Source of the DNA: Rhytidiadelphus loreus
Lineage: Eukaryota; Streptophyta; Bryopsida; Hypnales; Hylocomiaceae
Assembly (NCBI GenBank): GCA_947034895.1
Contig: OX344763.1
Location: 60,717,093 to 60,781,092, forward strand
Direction: 5' to 3'
Length of the DNA stretch: 64,000 bases
This document shows, piece by piece, positions 25,832-38,489 of this stretch. The notes under the pieces were generated by a model that did not search any database, was not told the origin of the DNA, and worked only from the letters and a program-made list of their open reading frames with translations. Each line of letters opens with the position of its first letter. Position 1 is the stretch's first letter. The translations under genes and the position numbers were made by a program.

Positions 25832-27953
25832 AACATGTGGTGCAAGTTGCAATTCTTCTTGAATCCAAATATCCAAAAAAATATTCATTTGGTGGTACCA
25901 TTGATTGACCTTGAACGTTAAATTAGAAATTGATGCACGAACTTTGTGCTATACTTTCATGTCCAAGAAAATTGGACCTCATGAAATTCACGTAAAGGAA
26001 AATGTGCAAACATGTGGTGCAAGTTGCAATTCTTCTTGAATCCAAATATCCAAAAAAATATTCATTCGGTGGTACCATTGAATGACCTTGAACGGTAAAT
26101 TAGAAATTGATGCACGAACCTTGTGTTGTACTTTCATGTCCAAGAAAATTGGACCTCATGAAATTCACGTAAAGAAGAATGTGCAAACATGTGGTGCAAG
26201 TTGCAATTCTTCTTGAATCCAAATATCCAAAAAAATATTCATTTGGTGGTACCATTGAATGACCTTCAAGGATAAATTAGAAATTGATGCAAGAACCTTG
26301 AGCTGTACTTTCATGTCCAAGAAAATTGGACCTCATGAAATTCACGTAAAGGAAAATGTGCAAACATGTGGTGCAAGTTGCAATTCTTCTTGAATCCAAA
26401 TATCCAAAAAAATATTCATTTGGTGGTACCATTGATTGACCTTGAACGTTAAATTAGAAATTGATGCACGATCCTTGTGTTGTACTTTCATGTCCAAGAA
26501 AATTGGACCTCATGAAATTCACGTAAAGACAACTGTGCAAACATGTGGTGCAAGTTGCAATTCTTCTTGAATCCAAATATCCAAAAAAATATTCATTTGG
26601 TGGTACCATTGAATGACCTGGAACGGTAAATTAGAAATTGATGCACGAACCTTGTGTTGTACTTTCATGTCCAAGAAAATTGGACCTCATGAAATTCACG
26701 TAAAGAAAAATGTGCAAACATGTGGTGCAAGTTGCAATTCTTCTTGAATCCAAATATCCAAAGAAATATTCATTTGGTGGTACCATTGATTGACCTTGAA
26801 CGTTAAATTAGAAATTGATGCACGAACCTTGTGCTGTACTTTCATGTCCAAGAAAATTGGACCTCATGAAATTCACGTAAAGGAAAATGTGCAAACATGT
26901 GGTGCAAGTTGCAATTCTTCTTGAATCCAAATATCCAAAAATTATTCATTTGGTGGTACCATTGAATGACCTTCAAGGATAAATTAGAAATTGATGCAAG
27001 AACCTTGAGCTGTACTTTCATGTCCAAGAAGATTGGACCTCATGAAATTCACGTAAAGGAAAATGTGCAAACATGTGGTGCAAGTTGCAATTCTTCTTGA
27101 ATCCAAATATCCAAAAAAATATTCATTTGGTGGTACCATTGATTGACCTTGAACGTTAAATTAGAAATTGATGCACGATCCTTGTGTTGTACTTTCATGT
27201 CCAAGAAAATTGGACCTCATGAAATTCACGTAAAGACAACTGTGCAAACATGTGGTGCAAGTTGCAATTCTTCTTGAATCCAAATATCCAAAAAAATATT
27301 CATTTGGTGGTACCATTGAATGACCTGGAACGGTAAATTAGAAATTGATGCACGAACCTTGTGTTGTACTTTCATGTCCAAGAAAATTGGACCTCATGAA
27401 ATTCACGTAAAGAAAAATGTGCAAACATGTGGTGCAAGTTGCAATTCTTCTTGAATGCAAATATCCAAAAAAATATTCATTTGGTGGTACCATTGATTGA
27501 CCTTGAACGTTAAATTAGAAATTGATGCACGAACCTTGTGCTGTACTTTCATGTCCAAGAAAATTGGACCTCATGAAATTCACGTAAAGGAAAATGTGCA
27601 AACATGTGGTGCAAGTTGCAATTCTTCTTGAATCCAAATATCCAAAAATTATTCATTTGGTGGTACCTTTGAATGACCTTCAAGGATAAATTAGAAATTG
27701 ATGCACGATCCTTGTGTTGTACTTTCATGTCCAAGAAAATTGGACCTCATGAAATTCACATAAAGACAAATCTGCAAACATGTGGTGCAAGTTGCAATTC
27801 TTCTTGAATCCAAATATCCAAAGAAATATTCATTTGGTGGTACCATTGAATGACCTTCAAGGATAAATTAGAAATTGATGCACGAACCTTGAGCTGTACT
27901 TTCATGTCCAAGAAAATTGGACCTCATGAAATTCACGTAAAGACAACTGTGCA
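25832..27953. repeat. 12-monomer HOR unit (2,122 bp), copy 2
   Basis: Second copy, directly after the first; GAATGCAAATATCC is at 27,453. Differences noticed are CCAAAG for CCAAAA near 26,760, AAGAAGATTGG near 27,027, GAACCTTGAG for GAACTTTGAG near 27,002, and GCACGATCC for GCACCATCC near 27,707. After about 28,020 the pattern changes to the ATTCAATGAGCTTGAACGTT monomer. Confidence 0.88.
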
Positions 27954-28361
27954 AACATGTGGTGCAAGTTGCAATTCTTCATGAATCCAAATATCCAAAA
28001 AAATATTCATTTGGTGGTACCATTCAATGAGCTTGAACGTTATATTAGAAATTGATGCACGAACCTTGTGTTGTACTTTCATGTCCAAGAAAATTGGACC
28101 TCATGAAATTCACGTAAAGGAAAATGTGCAAACATGTGGTGCAAGTTGCAATTCTTCTTGAATCCAAATATCCAAAAAAATATTCATTTGGTGGTACCAT
28201 TGATTGACCTTGAACGTTAAATTAGAAATTGATGCACGAACCTTGTGCTATACTTTCATGTCCAAGAAAATTGGACCTCATGAAATTCACGTAAAGGAAA
28301 ATGTGCAAACATGTGGTGCAAGTTGCAATTCTTCTTGAATCCAAATATCCAAAAAAATATT

Positions 28362-31300
28362 CATTCGGTGGTACCATTGAATGACCTTGAACGGTAAATT
28401 AGAAATTGATGCACGAACCTTGTGTTGTACTTTCATGTCCAAGAAAATTGGACCTCATGAAATTCACGTAAAGAAGAATGTGCAAACATGTGGTGCAAGT
28501 TGCAATTCTTCTTGAATCCAAATATCCAAAAAAATATTCATTTGGTGGTACCATTGAATGACCTTCAAGGATAAATTAGAAATTGATGCAAGAACCTTGA
28601 GCTGTACTTTCATGTCCAAGAAAATTGGACCTCATGAAATTCACGTAAAGGAAAATGTGCAAACATGTGGTGCAAGTTGCAATTCTTCTTGAATCCAAAT
28701 ATCCAAAAAAATATTCATTTGGTGGTACCATTGATTGACCTTGAACGTTAAATTAGAAATTGATGCACGATCCTTGTGTTGTACTTTCATGTCCAAGAAA
28801 ATTGGACCTCATGAAATTCACGTAAAGACAACTGTGCAAACATGTGGTGCAAGTTGCAATTCTTCTTGAATCCAAATATCCAAAAAAATATTCATTTGGT
28901 GGTACCATTGAATGACCTGGAACGGTAAATTAGAAATTGATGCACGAACCTTGTGTTGTACTTTCATGTCCAAGAAAATTGGACCTCATGAAATTCACGT
29001 AAAGAAAAATGTGCAAACATGTGGTGCAAGTTGCAATTCTTCTTGAATCCAAATATCCAAAAAAATATTCATTTGGTGGTACCATTGATTGACCTTGAAC
29101 GTTAAATTAGAAATTGATGCACGAACCTTGTGCTATACTTTCATGTCCAAGAAAATTGGACCTCATGAAATTCACGTAAAGGAAAATGTGCAAACATGTG
29201 GTGCAAGTTGCAATTCTTCTTGAATCCAAATATCCAAAAAAATATTCATTTGGTGGTACCATTCAATGAGCTTGAACGTTATATTAGAAATTGATGCACG
29301 AACCTTGTGTTGTACTTTCATGTCCAAGAAAATTGGACCTCATGAAATTCACGTAAAGGAAAATGTGCAAACATGTGGTGCAAGTTGCAATTCTTCTTGA
29401 ATCCAAATATCCAAAAAAATATTCATTTGGTGGTACCATTGATTGACCTTGAACGTTAAATTAGAAATTGATGCACGAACCTTGTGCTATACTTTCATGC
29501 CCAAGAAAATTGGACCTCATGAAATTCACGTAAAGGAAAATGTGCAAACATGTGGTGCAAGTTGCAATTCTTCTTGAATCCAAATATCCAAAAAAATATT
29601 CATTCGGTGGTACCATTGAATGACCTTGAACGGTAAATTAGAAATTGATGCACGAACCTTGTGTTGTACTTTCATGTCCAAGAAAATTGGACCTCATGAA
29701 ATTCACGTAAAGAAGAATGTGCAAACATGTGGTGCAAGTTGCAATTCTTCTTGAATCCAAATATCCAAAAAAATATTCATTTGGTGGTACCATTGAATGA
29801 CCTTCAAGGATAAATTAGAAATTGATGCAAGAACCTTGAGCTGTACTTTCATGTCCAAGAAAATTGGACCTCATGAAATTCACGTAAAGGAAAATGTGCA
29901 AACATGTGGTGCAAGTTGCAATTCTTCTTGAATCCAAATATCCAAAAAAATATTCATTTGGTGGTACCATTGAATGACCTGGAACGGTAAATTAGAAATT
30001 GATGCACGAACCTTGTGTTGTACTTTCATGTCCAAGAAAATTGGACCTCATGAAATTCACGTAAAGAAAAATGTGCAAACATGTGGTGCAAGTTGCAATT
30101 CTTCTTGAATCCAAATATCCAAAAAAATATTCATTTGGTGGTACCATTGATTGACCTTGAACGTTAAATTAGAAATTGATGCACGAACCTTGTGCTATAC
30201 TTTCATGTCCAAGAAAATTGGACCTCATGAAATTCACGTAAAGGAAAATGTGCAAACATGTGGTGCAAGTTGCAATTCTTCTTGAATCCAAATATCCAAA
30301 AAAATATTCATTTGGTGGTACCATTCAATGAGCTTGAACGTTATATTAGAAATTGATGCACGAACCTTGTGTTGTACTTTCATGTCCAAGAAAATTGGAC
30401 CTCATGAAATTCACGTAAAGGAAAATGTGCAAACATGTGGTGCAAGTTGCAATTCTTCTTGAATCCAAATATCCAAAAAAATATTCATTTGGTGGTACCA
30501 TTGATTGACCTTGAACGTTAAATTAGAAATTGATGCACGAACCTTGTGCTATACTTTCATGTCCAAGAAAATTGGACCTCATGAAATTCACGTAAAGGAA
30601 AATGTGCAAACATGTGGTGCAAGTTGCAATTCTTCTTGAATCCAAATATCCAAAAAAATATTCATTCGGTGGTACCATTGAATGACCTTGAACGGTAAAT
30701 TAGAAATTGATGCACGAACCTTGTGTTGTACTTTCATGTCCAAGAAAATTGGACCTCATGAAATTCACGTAAAGAAGAATGTGCAAACATGTGGTGCAAG
30801 TTGCAATTCTTCTTGAATCCAAATATCCAAAAAAATATTCATTTGGTGGTACCATTGAATGACCTTCAAGGATAAATTAGAAATTGATGCAAGAACCTTG
30901 AGCTGTACTTTCATGTCCAAGAAAATTGGACCTCATGAAATTCACGTAAAGGAAAATGTGCAAACATGTGGTGCAAGTTGCAATTCTTCTTGAATCCAAA
31001 TATCCAAAAAAATATTCATTTGGTGGTACCATTGATTGACCTTGAACGTTAAATTAGAAATTGATGCACGATCCTTGTGTTGTACTTTCATGTCCAAGAA
31101 AATTGGACCTCATGAAATTCACGTAAAGACAACTGTGCAAACATGTGGTGCAAGTTGCAATTCTTCTTGAATCCAAATATCCAAAAAAATATTCATTTGG
31201 TGGTACCATTGAATGACCTGGAACGGTAAATTAGAAATTGATGCACGAACCTTGTGTTGTACTTTCATGTCCAAGAAAATTGGACCTCATGAAATTCACG

Positions 31301-31547
31301 TAAAGAAAAATGTGCAAACATGTGGTGCAAGTTGCAATTCTTCTTGAATCCAAATATCCAAAAAAATATTCATTTGGTGGTACCATTGATTGACCTTGAA
31401 CGTTAAATTAGAAATTGATGCACGAACCTTGTGCTATACTTTCATGTCCAAGAAAATTGGACCTCATGAAATTCACGTAAAGGAAAATGTGCAAACATGT
31501 GGTGCAAGTTGCAATTCTTCTTGAATCCAAATATCCAAAAAAATATT
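28362..31547. repeat. Successive 7-, 6- and 5-monomer versions of one HOR
   Basis: CATTCGG starts at 28,362, 29,601, 30,663 and 31,548, giving units of 1,239, 1,062 and 885 bp (7, 6 and 5 x 177). The 7-mer order is: m1 CATTCGG/AAGAAGAATG; m2 TTCAAGGAT/GCAAGAACC; m3 GATTGACC/GATCC/ACAACTG; m4 TGGAACGGT/AAGAAAAATG; m5 GATTGACC/GCTATAC; m6 ATTCAATGAGC; then m5 again. The 6-mer lacks m3 and the 5-mer lacks m6 and the second m5. This is a readable series of whole-monomer losses or gains. Confidence 0.88.
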
Positions 31548-34500
31548 CATTCGGTGGTACCATTGAATGACCTTGAACGGTAAATTAGAAATTGATGCAC
31601 GAACCTTGTGTTGTACTTTCATGTCCAAGAAAATTGGACCTCATGAAATTCACGTAAAGAAGAATGTGCAAACATGTGGTGCAAGTTGCAATTCTTCTTG
31701 AATCCAAATATCCAAAAAAATATTCATTTGGTGGTACCATTGAATGACCTTCAAGGATAAATTAGAAATTGATGCAAGAACCTTGAGCTGTACTTTCATG
31801 TCCAAGAAAATTGGACCTCATGAAATTCACGTAAAGGAAAATGTGCAAACATGTGGTGCAAGTTGCAATTCTTCTTGAATCCAAATATCCAAAAAAATAT
31901 TCATTTGGTGGTACCATTGATTGACCTTGAACGTTAAATTAGGAATTGATGCACGATCCTTGTGTTGTACTTTCATGTCCAAGAAAATTGGACCTCATGA
32001 AATTCACGTAAAGACAACTGTGCAAACATGTGGTGCAAGTTGCAATTCTTCTTGAATCCAAATATCCAAAAAAATATTCATTTGGTGGTACCATTGAATG
32101 ACCTGGAACGGTAAATTAGAAATTGATGCACGAACCTTGTGTTGTACTTTCATGTCCAAGAAAATTGGACCTCATGAAATTCACGTAAAGAAAAATGTGC
32201 AAACATGTGGTGCAAGTTGCAATTCTTCTTGAATCCAAATATCCAAAAAAATATTCATTTGGTGGTACCATTGATTGACCTTGAACGTTAAATTAGAAAT
32301 TGATGCACGAACCTTGTGCTGTACTTTCATGTCCAAGAAAATTGGACCTCATGAAATTCACGTAAAGGAAAATGTGCAAACATGTGGTGCAAGTTGCAAT
32401 TCATCTTGAATCCAAATATCCAAAAATTATTCATTTGGTGGTACCATTGAATGACCTTCAAGGATAAATTAGAAATTGATGCAAGAACCTTGAGCTGTAC
32501 GTTCATGTCCAAGAAAATTGGACCTCATGAAATTCACGTAAAGGAAAATGTGCAAACATGTGGTGCAAGTTGCAATTCTTCTTGAATCCAAATATCCAAA
32601 AAAATATTCATTTGGTGGTACCATTGATTGACCTTGAACGTTAAATTAGAAATTGATGCACGATCCTTGTGTTGTACTTTCATGTCCAAGAAAATTGGAC
32701 CTCATGAAATTCACGTAAAGACAACTGTGCAAACATGTGGTGCAAGTTGCAATTCTTCTTGAATCCAAATATCCAAAAAAATATTCATTTGGTGGTACCA
32801 TTGAATGACCTGGAACGGTAAATTAGAAATTGATGCACGAACCTTGTGTTGTACTTTCATGTCCAAGAAAATTGGACCTCATGAAATTCACGTAAAGAAA
32901 AATGTGCAAACATGTGGTGCAAGTTGCAATTCTTCTTGAATCCAAATATCCAAAAAAATATTCATTTGGTGGTACCATTGATTGACCTTGAACGTTAAAT
33001 TAGAAATTGATGCACGAACCTTGTGCTGTACTTTCATGTCCAAGAAAATTGGACCTCATGAAATTCACGTAAAGACAACTGTGCAAACATGTGGTGCAAG
33101 TTGCAATTCTTCTTGAATCCAAATATCCAAAAAAATATTCATTTGGTGGTACCATTGAATGACCTGGAACGGTAAATTAGAAATTGATGCACGAACCTTG
33201 TGTTGTACTTTCATGTCCAAGAAAATTGGACCTCATGAAATTCACGTAAAGAAAAATGTGCAAACATGTGGTGCAAGTTGCAATTCTTCTTGAATCCAAA
33301 TATCCAAAAAAATATTCATTTGGTGGTACCATTGATTGACCTTGAACGTTAAATTAGAAATTGATGCACGAACCTTGTGCTATACTTTCATGTCCAAGAA
33401 AATTGGACCTCATGAAATTCACGTAAAGGAAAATGTGCAAACATGTGGTGCAAGTTGCAATTCTTCTTGAATCCAAATATCCAAAAAAATATTCATTCGG
33501 TGGTACCATTGAATGACCTTGAACGGTAAATTAGAAATTGATGCACGAACCTTGTGTTGTACTTTCATGTCCAAGAAAATTGGACCTCATGAAATTCACG
33601 TAAAGAAGAATGTGCAAACATGTGGTGCAAGTTGCAATTCTTCTTGAATCCAAATATCCAAAAAAATATTCATTTGGTGGTACCATTGAATGACCTTCAA
33701 GGATAAATTAGAAATTGATGCAAGAACCTTGAGCTGTACTTTCATGTCCAAGAAAATTGGACCTCATGAAATTCACGTAAAGGAAAATGTGCAAACATGT
33801 GGTGCAAGTTGCAATTCTTCTTGAATCCAAATATCCAAAAAAATATTCATTTGGTGGTACCATTGATTGACCTTGAACGTTAAATTAGGAATTGATGCAC
33901 GATCCTTGTGTTGTACTTTCATGTCCAAGAAAATTGGACCTCATGAAATTCACGTAAAGACAACTGTGCAAACATGTGGTGCAAGTTGCAATTCTTCTTG
34001 AATCCAAATATCCAAAAAAATATTCATTTGGTGGTACCATTGAATGACCTGGAACGGTAAATTAGAAATTGATGCACGAACCTTGTGTTGTACTTTCATG
34101 TCCAAGAAAATTGGACCTCATGAAATTCACGTAAAGAAAAATGTGCAAACATGTGGTGCAAGTTGCAATTCTTCTTGAATCCAAATATCCAAAAAAATAT
34201 TCATTTGGTGGTACCATTGATTGACCTTGAACGTTAAATTAGAAATTGATGCACGAACCTTGTGCTGTACTTTCATGTCCAAGAAAATTGGACCTCATGA
34301 AATTCACGTAAAGGAAAATGTGCAAACATGTGGTGCAAGTTGCAATTCATCTTGAATCCAAATATCCAAAAATTATTCATTTGGTGGTACCATTGAATGA
34401 CCTTCAAGGATAAATTAGAAATTGATGCAAGAACCTTGAGCTGTACGTTCATGTCCAAGAAAATTGGACCTCATGAAATTCACGTAAAGGAAAATGTGCA

Positions 34501-34965
34501 AACATGTGGTGCAAGTTGCAATTCTTCTTGAATCCAAATATCCAAAAAAATATTCATTTGGTGGTACCATTGATTGACCTTGAACGTTAAATTAGAAATT
34601 GATGCACGATCCTTGTGTTGTACTTTCATGTCCAAGAAAATTGGACCTCATGAAATTCACGTAAAGACAACTGTGCAAACATGTGGTGCAAGTTGCAATT
34701 CTTCTTGAATCCAAATATCCAAAAAAATATTCATTTGGTGGTACCATTGAATGACCTGGAACGGTAAATTAGAAATTGATGCACGAACCTTGTGTTGTAC
34801 TTTCATGTCCAAGAAAATTGGACCTCATGAAATTCACGTAAAGAAAAATGTGCAAACATGTGGTGCAAGTTGCAATTCTTCTTGAATCCAAATATCCAAA
34901 AAAATATTCATTTGGTGGTACCATTGATTGACCTTGAACGTTAAATTAGAAATTGATGCACGAAC
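31548..34965. repeat. 11-monomer HOR (1,946 bp), one full and one partial copy
   Basis: Copy 1 is 31,548-33,493 and copy 2 runs from 33,494 to about 34,965. Rare markers at +1,946 are TTAGGAATTG (31,941 and 33,887), TTCATCTTGAATCC (near 32,401 and 34,347) and CTGTACGTTC (near 32,497 and 34,443). The copies part near 34,970, where GCTATAC replaces GCTGTAC. The unit reuses m1 to m5 of the preceding block plus a 176-bp monomer. Confidence 0.87.
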
Positions 34966-34969
34966 CTTG

Positions 34970-37900
34970 TGCTATACTTTCATGTCCAAGAAAATTGGAC
35001 CTCATGAAATTCACGTAAAGGAAAATGTGCAAACATGTGGTGCAAGTTGCAATTCTTCTTGAATCCAAATATCCAAAAATTATTCATTTGGTGGTACCAT
35101 TGAATGACCTTCAAGGATAAATTAGAAATTGATGCACCATCCTTGTGTTGTACTTTCATGTCCAAGAAAATTGGACCTCATGAAATTCACATAAAGACAA
35201 ATCTGCAAACATGTGGTGCAAGTTGCAATTCTTCTTGAATCCAAATATCCAAAGAAATATTCATTTGGTGGTACCATTGAATGACCTTCAAGGATAAATT
35301 AGAAATTGATGCAAGAACCTTGAGCTGTACTTTCATGTCCAAGAAAATTGGACCTCATGAAATTCACGTAAAGGAAAATGTGCAAACATGTGGTGCAAGT
35401 TGCAATTCTTCTTGAATCCAAATATCCAAAGAAATATTCATTTGGTGGTACCATTGAATGACCTGGAACGTTAAATTAGAAATTGATGCACGAACCTTGT
35501 GTTGTACTTTCATGTCCAAGAAAATTGGACCTCATGAAATTCACGTAAAGGAAAATGTGCAAACATGTGGTGCAAGTTGCAATTCTTCTTGAATCCAAAT
35601 ATCCAAAAAAATATTCATTTGGTGGTACCATTGATTGACCTGGAACGTTAAATTAGAAATTGATGCACGAACCTTGTGCTGTACTTTCATGTCCAAGAAA
35701 ATTGGACCTCATGAAATTCACGTAAAGGAAAATGTGCAAACATGTGGTGCAAGTTGCAATTCTTCTTGAATCCAAATATCCAAAAAAATATTCATTTGGT
35801 GGTACCATTGAATGACCTTGAACGGTAAATTAGAAATTGATGCACGAACCTTGAGCTGCACTTTCATGTCCAAGAAAATTGGACCTCATGAAATTCACGT
35901 AAAGGAAAATGTGCAAACATGTGGTGCAAGTTGCAATTCTTCTTGAATCCAAATATCCAAAGAAATATTCATTTGGTGGTACCATTGAATGTCCTTCAAG
36001 GATAAATTAGAAATTGATGCAAGAACCTTGAGCTGCACTTTCATGTCCAAGAAAATTGGACCTCATGAAATTCACGTAAAGGAAAATGTGCAAACATGTG
36101 GTGCAAGTTGCATTCTTCTTGAATCCAAATATCCAAAAAAATATTCATTTGGTGGTACCATTGAATGACCTTCAAGGATAAATTAGAAATTGATGCACGA
36201 ACCTTGAGCTGCACTTTCATGTCCAAGAAAATTGGACCTCATGAAATTCACGTAAAGGAAAATGTGCAAACATGTGGTGCAAGTTGCAATTCTTCTTGAA
36301 TCCAAATATCCAAAGAAATATTCATTTGGTGGTACCATTGAATGTCCTTCAAGGATAAATTAGAAATTGATGCAAGAACCTTGAGCTGCACTTTCATGTC
36401 CAAGAAAATTGGACCTCATGAAATTCACGTAAAGGAAAATGTGCAAACATGTGGTGCAAGTTGCATTCTTCTTGAATCCAAATATCCAAAAAAATATTCA
36501 TTTGGTGGTACCATTGAATGACCTTCAAGGATAAATTAGAAATTGATGCACGAACCTTGTGCTATACTTTCATGTCCAAGAAAATTGGACCTCATGAAAT
36601 TCACGTAAAGGAAAATGTGCAAACATGTGGTGCAAGTTGCAATTCTTCTTGAATCCAAATATCCAAAAAAATATTCATTTGGTGGTACCATTGAATGACC
36701 TGGAACGGTAAATTAGAAATTGATGCACGAACCTTGTGTTGTACTTTCATGTCCAAGAAAATTGGACCTCATGAAATTCACGTAAAGAAAAATGTGCAAA
36801 CATGTGGTGCAAGTTGCAATTCTTCATGAATCCAAATATCCAAAAAAATATTCATTTGGTGGTACCATTGATTGACCTTGAACGTTAAATTAGAAATTGA
36901 TGCACGAACCTTGTGCTGTACTTTCATGTCCAAGAAAATTGGACCTCATGAAATTCACGTAAAGGAAAATGTGCAAACATGTGGTGCAAGTTGCAATTCT
37001 TCTTGAATCCAAATATCCAAAAAAATATTCATTCGGTGGTACCATTGAATGACCTGGAACGCTAAATTAGAAATTGATGCACGAACCTTGTGTTGTACTT
37101 TCATGTCCAAGAAAATTGGACCTCATGAAATTCACGTAAAGGAAAATGTGCAAACATGTGGTGCAAGTTGCAATTCTTCTTGAATCCAAATATCCAAAAA
37201 AATATTCATTTGGTGGTACCATTGAATGACCTTCAAGGATAAATTAGAAATTGATGCAAGAACCTTGAGCTGTACTTTCATGTCCAAGAAAATTGGACCT
37301 CATGAAATTCACGTAAAGAAAAATGTGCAAACATGTGGTGCAAGTTGCAATTCTTCTTGAATCCAAATATCCAAAGAAATATTCATTTGGTGGTACCATT
37401 GAATGACCTGGAACGGTAAATTAGAAATTGATGCACGAACCTTGTGTTGTACTTTCATGTCCAAGAAAATTGGACCTCATGAAATTCACGTAAAGGAAAA
37501 TGTGCAAACATGTGGTGCAAGTTGCAATTCTTCTTGAATCCAAATATCCAAAAAAATATTCATTTGGTGGTACCATTGATTGACCTTGAACGGTAAATTA
37601 GAAATTGATGCACGAACCATGTGCTGTACTTTCATGTCCAAGAAAATTGGACCTCATGAAATTCACGTAAAGGAAAATGTGCAAACATGTGGTGCAAGTT
37701 GCAATTCTTCTTGAATCCAAATATCCAAAAAAATATTCATTTGGTGGTACCATTGAATGACCTTCAAGGATAAATTAGAAATTGATGCAAGAACCTTGAG
37801 CTGTACTTTCATGTCCAAGAAAATTGGACCTCATGAAATTCACGTAAAGGAAAATGTGCAAACATGTGGTGCAAGTTGCAATTCTTCTTGAATCCAAATA

Positions 37901-38489
37901 TCCAAAAAAATATTCATTTGGTGGTACCATTGAATGACCTGGAACGGTAAATTAGAAATTGATGCACGAACCTTGTGTTGTACTTTCATGTCCAAGAAAA
38001 TTGGACCTCATGAAATTCACATAAAGAAAAATGTGCAAACATGTGGTGCAAGTTGCAATTCTTCTTGAATCCAAATATCCAAAAAAATATTCATTTGGTG
38101 GTACCATTGATTGACCTTGAACGTTAAATTAGAAATTGATGCACGAACCTTGTGCTGTACTTTCATGTCCAAGAAAATTGGACCTCATGAAATTCACGTA
38201 AAGGAAAATGTGCAAACATGTGGTGCAAGTTGCAATTCTTCTTGAATCCAAATATCCAAAAAAATATTCATTTGGTGGTACCATTGAATGACCTGGAACG
38301 GTAAATTAGAAATTGATGCACGAACCTTGTGTTGTACTTTCATGTCCAAGAAAATTGGACCTCATGAAATTCACGTAAAGGAAAATGTGCAAACATGTGG
38401 TGCAAGTTGCAATTCTTCTTGAATCCAAATATCCAAAAAAATATTCATTTGGTGGTACCATTGAATGACCTTGAACGGTAAATTAGAAA
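34970..38489. repeat. Mixed zone with a 353-bp dimer duplication
   Basis: The string at about 34,980-35,820 (CAAAAATTATTC, TTCACATAAAGACAAATCTG, TGGAACGTT) resembles the 8-mer unit at 44.2 kb, 9,195 bp away. At 35,850-36,540 a dimer is duplicated with a 353-bp step: GTCCTTCAAGG starts at 35,991 and 36,344, and both copies share TTGCATTCTTC, a one-base loss from TTGCAATTCTTC. The remainder (36.6-38.5 kb) mixes TGGAACGGT, GATTGACC and GCAAGAACC monomers, with one CATTCGG monomer at 37,030. Confidence 0.8.
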
